The notes under the pieces are model-generated. The model was not told the origin of the DNA. It ran no database searches and saw nothing but the letters and a program-made list of their open reading frames with translations. Positions 1 through 8,795 of a stretch of DNA of 64,000 nucleotides are shown piece after piece. The DNA is taken from positions 418,713-482,712 of the forward strand of contig WMCF01000204.1 of assembly GCA_009792885.1 (NCBI GenBank), written 5' to 3'. Both the position numbers and the translations under genes were made by a program. Source of the DNA: Eremophila alpestris peregrina. Lineage: Eukaryota; Chordata; Aves; Passeriformes; Alaudidae. Within the stretch, counting starts at the first letter, position 1. Each line of letters starts with the position of its first letter.

Positions 1-266
1 ACACAGCTCATGGCAGGCAGCCCTGGCCTCCTCCCCTGCTCCCGTTTTACCAGGTAGGGTGCTGAGGTTCCAAACTGCTCTGCAGCCTTACAAAGGCTGC
101 TGTGCGGGCCCTCACCATGCACCCCTCGGGGCCCTTAGCAGTTTTGCACAAGGAAGGAGGGAGCAGGGTCGTTGCCCTCTGTCCAGGCAGGGAGCTCTGC
201 AGCCTGTCCCGGGTCTGTAGGTACAGCCAGGCAGGGGATGCCCAGGCTGTAGCTCCTGCTGGCTCG
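1..266 (-). other. 3' UTR of the TMEM121-like gene (partial)
   Basis: This lies directly downstream of the TGA stop at 269-267 on the minus strand. No AATAAA is visible on the minus strand between the stop and the window edge, so the 3' end of the transcript lies outside the window. No other coding sequence is recognised here. Confidence 0.6.
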
Positions 267-1199
267 TCATGTGTTGTCCTGGGCCAGCTCCTCGGGGCAG
301 ACGGGTTGTTCCCGGGCCTTGCGCAGCCCCGTGGGCGGCTGGGCTGGGGTGCTGTGCTGCGGGTCTGGCCCCGGGGAGTTGTGATGCTGGTGCCGCTGGT
401 ACTGCACAAACATACAGACCTTCATCCCAATGGCCAGCATATTCTTGCCCATGAAGATGCTGGAGACCCGGGCATCCCTGTAGAAGACCATGTTGCTGCC
501 TCGGATGAAGATGGTGGTGATGTTGACAGTGAGCATGCTCAGCATGGGGTACAGCATCATCCGGTGCGGCACGATGCCGATCCCCTGCATGCTGATCTCG
601 CACAGGGACACGCACGGCAGCACCAGGAGCAAGATGTAGCAGTAGAAGAACATGATGCCCTCAGCCCAGAGCGGCAGCCCTTTCTTCTGAGGCTCCCACA
701 GGTTGGCCTGGATGTCCAGCACATCCAGCATGTCCACGATGACCCAGAAAAGGCGGTTGCGGAGATCTTCCTTCTTCTTGAATGTTCTGACGTACTCCAT
801 GTGCTCTGTGGCCACCAACAACACGTAGAGAGCTGGGATGCAGATGGAAAGCAGCAAGGTCAATGCTTTGCGGGCTATGAGATCCAAGCTTTTCCGGTCA
901 GCTTTATAATTCTGGTATACAAAGTAGACTTTGATCTCCAGAACGAAGACGTACAGGAACCAGAGGATCATGGCATATCCTCGCTTAGCTGTCTTTACCT
1001 CTGCCCCAACCCAGATGGCCACATAGCGGAGGACCAGCAGGAAGCATATGTCACCCACTGCCACCATGACACAGATGCCCAGCTTCCTGGAACCCTGGCT
1101 CTGCTCCACCAGGTAGGCATCCATGAGGACGAGGCTGGTCATGATGAGCACAGTGGAGAGGCACACATGGGGCTTGCTGACAGGTGGTGGGGGAACCAT
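267..1199 (-). CDS. TMEM121: TMEM121-family multi-pass membrane protein, single coding exon
   Basis: The frame encodes 310 residues. Hydrophobic segments lie near residues 11-30, 41-64, 75-96, 112-131, 181-200, 215-233 and 247-266, so it is a multi-pass membrane protein. The N-terminal MVPPPP, the block DAYLVEQ (residues 27-33), the LRYVAIWVGAEV region (57-68), RGYAMILWFLYVFVLEIK (73-90), MEYVRTF (134-140) and GLPLWAEG (174-181) match TMEM121 as I remember it. The C-terminal tail from about 270 is hydrophilic, rich in Pro, Gln and His, and poorly conserved. The start is set at 1199 because a strong minus-strand acceptor (pyrimidine tract, then TGTGCAG) ends at 1201, one base before the ATG, and the context AGGATGG is good. 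The open frame continues upstream into the intron to 1409, but that stretch looks non-coding. Family function is poorly known. Whether this is the TMEM121 orthologue or a PACS1-linked ohnologue cannot be decided here. Confidence 0.9.
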   Translation of the reverse strand: MVPPPPVSKPHVCLSTVLIMTSLVLMDAYLVEQSQGSRKLGICVMVAVGDICFLLVLRYVAIWVGAEVKTAKRGYAMILWFLYVFVLEIKVYFVYQNYKADRKSLDLIARKALTLLLSICIPALYVLLVATEHMEYVRTFKKKEDLRNRLFWVIVDMLDVLDIQANLWEPQKKGLPLWAEGIMFFYCYILLLVLPCVSLCEISMQGIGIVPHRMMLYPMLSMLTVNITTIFIRGSNMVFYRDARVSSIFMGKNMLAIGMKVCMFVQYQRHQHHNSPGPDPQHSTPAQPPTGLRKAREQPVCPEELAQDNT

Positions 1200-1200
1200 C

Positions 1201-2843
1201 CTGCACAGAGGAACAGGCAGGGTCATCACAGAGTTGCTGAGATTTCCTGTCCCCACCCTTGGGCCCCCCTCTGCCACCCTCTTATCAACAACTGTGGATG
1301 GCTGAAAGAAGGGAGGGAGCCATTCATAGATTTCTCCCATCCTATGTGCCTGGCTTGTTCCAAACCTGCAGATTTCTAGCCAAAGAGCTCCTGAGACTGA
1401 CCAGGCCATGGCGGCATGTGCTGGCTAAAACCCAGCTCCTAGGAAACACATGGTGGGACAGGCTGGATACTTGGGACACGTCAAGCACTGCCTCTTCCGG
1501 TAGCTCATCACACTGACTGGCCTCTGCCACCACAAAGGGTACATGCCTTGTTTTCCATGCCAGTGGTACTGCTTATATTTTCCTCCCACAAGGCACAATA
1601 AGACTAGACTTATGAGTCAAGCAGACCCTTAAATATTATGATCCAGGACCGCTCTTTTTAATCTCTTTATTTTCATGCACATCACAAGATGAAGCCTGGC
1701 TTTTTTAGCCTGGCTGTCTTGTGGAGTGGGAGGGAAAAAATTGGCCCAATATTCAGTTTCCCCAACTTGCCTAGAGTTATTTGCTGATGACGACCCTGCT
1801 CCAACACCATAAACTGAAAGCAAGGAAAAGCAGTACAAAGCCCACACCTCCAGGACACAAGGAGCTCTGCAACAGGCCCTGAATTTTTGTGGGATGCTCA
1901 GCTTTCCTGGGCTGGGGCAGAGGAAAGCACTGTCCCCAAAAGCACCCTGCCTGCCTTGTACAGCACCCAGGCTGTCAGACTCCCTCCCCCTGACCAAGCA
2001 CAGCTGCAGACAGCTGCCTTCAAAGGCAAAGAGGGAGCACAGAGCCGGGGCCTCACTAGGCACAACTTGGCAGCTGCTCTGGAGGGGAGCCAGCCCCCCG
2101 GATGAAATGAAGGATGAAACTGGGCTGATGACTGTGTGGCACAGTGCTGCACGAGGGCTGCCCACGCAGAGCCCGCCTCTGCCACGCCTGGGCTGTGCAG
2201 GGGCCCTGGGACACCATCCTGCTCATACAGGGGCAGCGTGCAGGTGGCACTTGACCATGGAGCAAATGGCTTGGGAGCAGGATGGAGGCCGCACAGTTAA
2301 TGGTCACCCCTGCACATGGATGCTCTTGGTGCGGAAATCGATGGCACAGGGCCCTGGGCACAAGCTACCTGAACTCCTGCTTTTTGGCTGAGGGAGCAGG
2401 CGTCCGGCGCAGTCGTGCATCCCTGGGCCCAGCAGCATCCTGGCATGTTGCGGGAGGCAGCGAAGCCTGAACCTGTCAGACACAGGTGCCTCTCAGGGGG
2501 AGGGATCAGAGGCCAGTGGGCATGGGGGAGCCCGTGGATGTGGCACATCTGGAGCATGCCACACGGCCGGGGGCTCACCCGTCTGGCACCCCACGGCCTG
2601 GCCGAGCCTCCGCGGGACCCGGGGGTACCCCAGGGCCCGGCTCAGCACGGCCCCGCCGGACGGACGCCCGCCCCGGGCTCCGAGCAGGGCCGCCCCGCCA
2701 AGCTCCGTCCCTTGGGAGCGCCGGGGCACCCCCGGCCCCGCCTGTTCCGAGCCCCCTGCCCACAGCGGCCGGGCCTGGCGGGGGCAGGCGCTGCCCGCCG
2801 GCCGCGGGAGCCCGGCCTGCCGTCCCTCCCCAGTCCCGCTTAC
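1201..2843 (-). other. Intron 1 of the TMEM121-like gene
   Basis: The donor on the minus strand is GAG|GTAAGC, with GT at 2843-2842. The acceptor AG is at 1202-1201. Several frames of 60-180 codons occur inside, including one of 178 codons at 1629-2165, but none resembles a known protein and none has splice sites or conserved motifs. I see no other gene here. Confidence 0.6.
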
Positions 2844-3260
2844 CTCGGGCGGCTCCCCGGGGCGCAGGGCGGCGGCGGCGGCGGCCCCGGGCCCGGCGCG
2901 GCATCGCCCGGCACGGCCCGGTGGCGGCGGCGGTTCTGCGGCGGCGGCGGCGCTCGGCCCCTCCCGGCGGGCGGCGGGCGGGGACTGCGGCGGCCCCCGC
3001 CTCACCCGCGGGCCCGGCGCCGCCCGCCGCTCCTCCGGGTCCGGTCCCCGTGCCCGGGCTCGCTGCCCGGCTGTCCCCATCCGCTCCCGCTCCGGGGCCT
3101 CCGCCTGCATCCCCAGCCGTCTCCAGCCCACGCCGTGCCCCGGCCAGAGCCAGAGCCCGCAGGGCCGCAGCCCAGCAGAGGCCCCAGGCGAACGTGTGGC
3201 GGGCGCCCCGGGAAGCCTGGGCTGAGAAGGATGTCTGGCCCCCAGGAGGGACTGGGGCTG
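2560..3260 (-). promoter_or_regulatory. CpG-island promoter of the TMEM121-like gene
   Basis: This block is very GC-rich and dense in CpG, unlike the flanking DNA. It contains the minus-strand donor that joins to the coding exon, which points to a TATA-less CpG-island promoter driving transcription leftwards. Long open frames on both strands here are by-products of the high GC content. The exact transcription start is not visible. Confidence 0.65.
2844..3000 (-). other. Non-coding first exon of the TMEM121-like gene
   Basis: The 3' border at 2844 is defined by a consensus donor, GAG|GTAAGC on the minus strand. The 5' border is only a guess within the CpG island. A 5' non-coding exon followed by a single coding exon fits what I recall of the mammalian TMEM121 gene. 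Confidence 0.5.
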
Positions 3261-4699
3261 CGACCTCTCCTTGCTAGGTGGAGGAGGCAGGAGAACCCAG
3301 GCACCTGCATGAGCTGACAGCCAGCTGTGCCGGTCTGCAGGGTCCTGAAGAGTTCCAGCCTAGCTGGGCCCTGGTACAGATGGGCTTGGCACCTCCAGGG
3401 ACTTGTGTGCGGATAAAGCAGGCCAGGAAGGCAAAAGGTTTCGATTGCCCTGGTGGATATATCTCTCTGCAACTGCTCTTCTATCAGCCTGAGCAGCTTA
3501 CTGCATTTAACTCCAAACTTTCTTCTAAGTGATTCAGGTCTTAGCTATACAGGGAAGGTTTTCCCAGGGTATTTCCTCTCTGACTTTGAAGTGCTCATTG
3601 TACATACAAAATATGTATTTTGGAAGATGGGGAAGCTCTAAGTTCTCTGGAGATGGGCTATGAGCAAAACCAGGCAGAGACCTGAGAGCAAGTGACAGAG
3701 TGCCACGGGAAGTGCAGCCCTCCTTGCATCCAGCTGCTGACAGAGTAGGTCCCTGTTGGATCTAATGCCCTGGGGCATCTCAGCTGGCACCAGGAACACA
3801 TAAATCTAACCTGTGGTGTCCTCGGCAAATGGAGACACTGGACCAGCATCCAGGTTTATCTCACGTGTCCCACAGTGGGTGTGGATTTGTTGAGGCAGGC
3901 AGGTGGAGATCCTGTGTGAAGGGGGCAGAGCTCTGGGTTAGACAGGTGCAAAAAGGCAAGGAGTTTGGCTGTGAGAGCATTCTCCTAACCCAGGAATAAA
4001 TAGCAATCCCCAGAAGGGCTGAAAGAGCAGGGAAACAAAGCAGCCAAAGCAACCTGCCTCCAAAAATGAAAGGAGACCTTGCAACTCGAGTGGAGAGCAG
4101 TGTGAGGCACAAGAGGGCAAGCTGACACTGCAAAAATCTTCTTTCCTCTGGGACACACAAGCACTGGCTCTCGCTATCTGAGCAATCTCTTGCAGGATAC
4201 AAGGAGGAGCAAAGGGCATCTGTCCCTGGAGGCACCCAGGGAGGGGGACACCACAGAGGTATCCATGCGATCGAGATGGAAGAATGGTACTGGAGGAAAT
4301 TATCAAGCAATGAGGCTAAAGAGAAGATGCTTCATCTGTGAGCTGGAATCATAAAGCCTCTGAGTCTCCACTAGAGACTAGGACTAGAGGTGACAACATT
4401 TGTGTGGGAAGCAGTAAAGAGCTGCTCTAACAAGGCACATAAAAATAAGGAGCCAGAGAAGGAACAGATACTTCTGTGCTTCTCTAAAACTTGATGCTGG
4501 AACCGGGGTGCCAGAGTTAGTATGTGGATGCATCTGTATCATGGATAAAATGGAAGGAAACCAGAGAGGGTACACCAGGGTTCCCAGGCCCATAGCTGCT
4601 CTCTGGCTGCTGCTGGCTCCAGACCTGGGTGGAAAAGCATCTTCAGCTTAGCCCTGTTCTGCTGATGAAACCTGCACCCTATCACTGGCACTGAAAAGT

Positions 4700-4980
4700 C
4701 CCTTTGGGCAGTGAGAGCAATGCACTCAAAGGCTATTGGGAGAGAGATGGAGAAATCCATCAGTCATGTTAACATCCTCAAAGGGGAACTGCGAGAAGCA
4801 GAGGAAGTTTGTCAACAAGGAACAGCAAGCAGTGGCTGTAATGGATAAAGGATGGCAGTGGCCTGGGGACCGTGCTGAGAGCTTCAACTGTTCCAAAAGA
4901 GCTTTGTGGCCCCCACAGCCTGGCCACAGAGTGTGAGAGGTGGCTGGAAATGATGGACATCCCTCAGGAAGGCAATTTTA
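4700..4980. repeat. Old diverged repeat, copy A
   Basis: By eye this aligns with 6055-6320 in the same orientation at roughly two-thirds identity. Shared landmarks are CATCCT..AGGGGAA near the start, GGGACC(A/G)TGCT in the middle, and CATCC(C/T)TCAGGAAGG at the end. The family is unknown. It may be a decayed retroelement. Confidence 0.4.
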
Positions 4981-5943
4981 AAAAGAAACAAACTGGGAAC
5001 AGTTTCTGAGTGAAGGGTGTTTTAACATCATGAAAATACATTATGTGAGCAAGGTGTTGGAAGGTGACATCTGAATGGAGAAGCAAGAAATTAGGTATGA
5101 CAATACCTAATAGGAAAACAAAATAGGAAAACAAGGAATGAATATACAGAGTCAATTCAAGGAACCATTTGTCAAAAATACAGAATGGAAGGAATAGAGC
5201 TGAGCAGTGGTGGCAATGTCCTTTGGGGTGCAAGTGGCCCTCTGAGAAAATGGTGTCTATCAAAAAACCTTAATTTCAAACACAGGCACATGTGGCATCA
5301 TGCCCCCTGATGGGATGGAGAGTGGGTGTTGTTACTTCTGCTGGAAGCAACTCAAAGGAAGAATGAAAGGACCATCATGGAAAAGCAGCACGTTAAAGGG
5401 CACTTGTGTCCAAGCTGTGGTAGTGCTGGGGAGGAGCTCATGGGCATGGTCCATTCAGGTATCAGTGACACATTAAAGAAAATAAGTAAAAGGCTTTTCT
5501 GAAGGCACATTTCAAATGGGTTACCTGGATGCTGAAGAGCAAGGGTTCCTTGGATATTTTCCCTGATGTACTCAAGGATCATATCCACAATGATGCAAAC
5601 CTCAGCTGGTGGCTGGCACACAGAAAGGTCTCAGCAGAAGAGGAGATGGGAAAGTAGCTGAATGTGATGACATCTCTACCAGCCTCTGTTTAAGGCGGGT
5701 AGACTTAGGGTCTAGAGTCCAGACAGGCTTTGGGACTTACAGTGAAAAACACAGGAAAAATTCCCCAAAGAATGGGAAAAAACACCATCTCTGGAAGAAC
5801 ACAGCTGTGGTTAGATCATGCTGTAGGCACAAAGTCAATATAACAAGAAGACGGGAAAAAATGAAGAGAGGGCAGCGTAGACAAGCCCCCAAATAAATAA
5901 AGGACATTGAAACAGCCTGAGAGCAAATGCATAAATTCATCTG

Positions 5944-6025
5944 TAAAAAAGTTAGAAAAAAACAAAACCAAAAAACCACCCCAAACCAAAACAAACAAAA
6001 CAAAACAAAGAAATCCACCCCAAAC
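5944..6025. repeat. A-rich low-complexity tract
   Basis: This tract is made mostly of A with interspersed C, in CAAAA and CCAAA units. It could be the remnant of a poly(A) tail of an old insertion or a degenerate microsatellite. Confidence 0.7.
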
Positions 6026-6054
6026 AAGTGAGCTACAAGAACTACTTGAAGGGA

Positions 6055-6320
6055 ACTGGCTGGAGGGGAAGAGGCAGAGAAACACACCTCAATCCCACTG
6101 AACATCCTTCCAGGGGAAATGCAGCAAAAAAGAGGAACCTCATCAACCAGAAGCTAAAAGTGGCAGCTGTGACAGGCAAAGACCATTTATGATCTAGGGA
6201 CCATGCTCTGAGCTCCAACAGCTCTGAGAAAGCATCACAGATTGTAAGCCACGACACAGTCACAGGGCAGAGCAGGGGTGGCTGGGAGTGATGCGCATCC
6301 TTCAGGAAGGTGGGGGAAAG
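6055..6320. repeat. Old diverged repeat, copy B
   Basis: This is the partner of the repeat at 4700-4980, in the same orientation about 1.35 kb downstream. It lies immediately after the A-rich tract. The identity is only estimated by eye. Confidence 0.4.
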
Positions 6321-8515
6321 GCTGCCCAGGGGAGCAGCAGGACTGATAGCCCTTGGGAAGTGCCTTGAAGGCACTCATTTCAGCAGGCTGCCCTTGGCTC
6401 AGCAGGGAGGTGCCCGTGGTCTCCTGGAAGTGAACAGGCATCGCTGAAAACCTGGAGCACTCAATGCTATTAAAGTACCACACAAATAGCCAGGAATGGT
6501 GACTCAGACTAGAAAGTAAATGGATGAAAGCAAACAGCTGGTGAGAGACTGCAATGGGTTTTCTGAGGATAAAACAAGACCCTAGATCTAGCAAGCTCCT
6601 CTGGAGCAGGCAGCTGCTTTTTGGGAAGGGCAATGGTGATGACCAGCTGAGGTCAAACAATGATGGGTAAAAATGCTGAGAATAAGGCCATGACCATTGT
6701 GTGCTTTTCTCCTGCTGCAAAACCGAGGTTTCCACATTAATTGGCAGAATGGTATGAAAATGCAGCTCATCCTTGGTTCAGTTGGTCTTACACAAATGCC
6801 TCTGATAAGATCCCCTAGAAAATGTTCTCAGAGAACCAAGGCTGTCAAGGGTGAAAGCAAAGGTCCTCTTGTGCATTAATGACTTACTAAAGGAAAGCAA
6901 ATGCGTTAAAGCAGCAACCAATCTGTTTTGTGAGCAAGTCAGGAGGCCTGGGCAACTCTGCCGTGATCCATGCCATTTATCAGATGCAGAAATGGGCTAG
7001 GAAGGTGGGCAGGGGGACAAGGAATAAAAGTTTGATGGTGGTTCAGATTATCCATCTAGTCAAACTTTAATCTGATGTGAATTACCAGCATGTTACTGAT
7101 CAACCTGAACCTCAACAGCAGAGGAAATGCAGAACTGACAAAAACTAGTAAAAAGAAGGGGTGGAAGGGACTGACTACAAACTGCACATCAGTATTCAGG
7201 AAGATCCCGCTGAAATGTTTACTGGTAATGTTTTGAAAAAGCTGGTGCTGTACTCAAGATTGACAGTAGAAACTGTGGATGTTTTAGGTGCTTTGGAAGA
7301 TTTTGCTGCTGCCACTTCTCAAAGTCTAGTTACTCCACTGGCATGAGCCACATTTTACAGTCTGCATGGAATAACACTGCATCCATGGAAAACTCTGCCA
7401 CTGCTAAATGCATTGAGGAGCACGAGTCCCTGCGGAAGCTGTTGGCTTTTCTTTGTTTTCTGGTTTGACCACTATTGACTTGGCTGTTTCTTTCACGCAG
7501 TTTTCAATGCAGCGCTTGGACCATCTCTGCTTCCTTCCAGGAGCCCTCAACCAGTACCACCCTATTGTGACGATTTGATTTCTCTGATGTCCCTTTTTTT
7601 TCAAGAGGCAGAGCCATTTCAGACAGATACCTCTGATGGAGACAAGGTCCAGGAGGGGAAACTTTATGCTTCCTACCAGAACAGAGTGCACTTGTCCAGC
7701 TGCACTGTCACACCCTCAGCTCTGTCCCTAGGGATGCTCTGCACTTGCTTTATAATCTGCGATGCTTTCTCAGCTGCTGGGAGTTCTGGGCATTGTCTCC
7801 AGGACACAAATGGATTTTGCCCACGGCAACCACCACTTGCAGTTTCTGGCCGACGAGGTTTCTCCTTTTGCTGCATTTCCCTGGAGACATTAAATGGGAC
7901 TGAAAGGGATTTCTACCTCTCTCCCTGCAGCGTGTTCAGAGTTTGGTGTTTCGAGGAAAGAGTCAGTCAGAGGTCTCCGCTTTATTTTGGCTTCCAACTG
8001 CCGTGCCCCCTGGTCCAGCTGCTCTGTTCCTCCTCAGGCCCATCCGCTGGCCGGCCCTGCTGTTCATCCCGCTGAGGGCACCCTCTCCTCGCGGTGCTCC
8101 ATGGATCGCCATCGCCCCGGGCGCAGCAGCTCGTGTAGGGCCGAGGCCCTGGCCAGCCCCGGGGATCCTCCGCCTCTGCCCGGCCGCGGGAACGGACAAA
8201 CGGACCCCAGCGTCGCCGCTGGGACGCGCGCCCGACCGCGCCCCTGGGCGCGCTCCCGCGTGCCGATGCGCTTTAAAGGGAGCGACGCCACGCCCTCCTC
8301 CCCCCTCCCAGCACGGGCAGCGGCGCCGCTCTCATTGGCTGGCCCCGCCCCGCCGGCCTATCCGATTGGGCATTAGCCGCCCTTGCCGCGCCTCTCCCTC
8401 GTCTTCGATTGGCTGTTCGCCATCTGTCACTGTCCTCGCCCTTTTTCCCGGCTCCGGTTGGTTCTTGCCCGAGCCCCAGCCGCGCTCTGATTGGTCACGG
8501 GCCGCGAAGGAGCGG

Positions 8516-8533
8516 GCGCGCGCGCGCGCGCGC
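8516..8533. repeat. Alternating (GC)9 tract
   Basis: Eighteen bases alternate G and C without interruption, about 70 bp upstream of the ATG. Such tracts can adopt Z-DNA. It probably lies in the 5' UTR or core promoter. Confidence 0.8.
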
Positions 8534-8601
8534 CCCGGGGTGGAGGCCGTCGCTGAGGCGAGGGGCTCGCGCCGCCCCCCAGCGCCAGCGGCGGCGGCGG
8601 G

Positions 8602-8795
8602 ATGGCGGCGATGGCGGCGGCGGCGGCGGGCGGAGCGCCGGGCTCGGGCCCCGCCGCGGGCCCTCCGGCGGCGGCTGGCGGGGCGGTGGCGACGACGGCC
8701 GCGATGGCGGTGGCCGGTCCGGCGCCGGTGCCAGTGCCCATGAACCTCTTCGCCACGTGGGAGATCGACCGCTCGGCGCCGAGCTGCGTGCCCAG
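8602..8795 (+). CDS. PACS1: PACS1-like exon 1 (residues 1-65)
   Basis: The exon encodes an Ala-, Gly- and Pro-rich low-complexity N terminus followed by the family block MNLFATWEIDRS and SCVPR. The donor is CCCAG|GTGAG, phase 2. The human protein has longer Gln/Ser/Pro tracts at this end. Confidence 0.93.

Larger units (their letters stand above)
3261..8060. other. Intergenic region between two divergent promoters
   Basis: No recognisable gene lies here. The stretch separates two divergently transcribed CpG-island genes by about 5 kb. It holds an A-rich low-complexity tract and a pair of old diverged repeats (listed separately). The open frames here are all short or unrecognised. The longest, 149 codons on the minus strand at 4310-3861, resembles nothing I know. 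Confidence 0.6.

Noticed and set aside
1629..2165. 178-codon minus-strand open frame inside the TMEM121-like intron
   Set aside because: Same strand as the gene but no recognisable domain. Its frame is not needed by the spliced product.
2486..3277. Long plus-strand open frames across the first CpG island
   Set aside because: High GC removes stop codons. The Pro/Arg/Ala-rich translation is the usual artefact, and the island is explained as the TMEM121 promoter.
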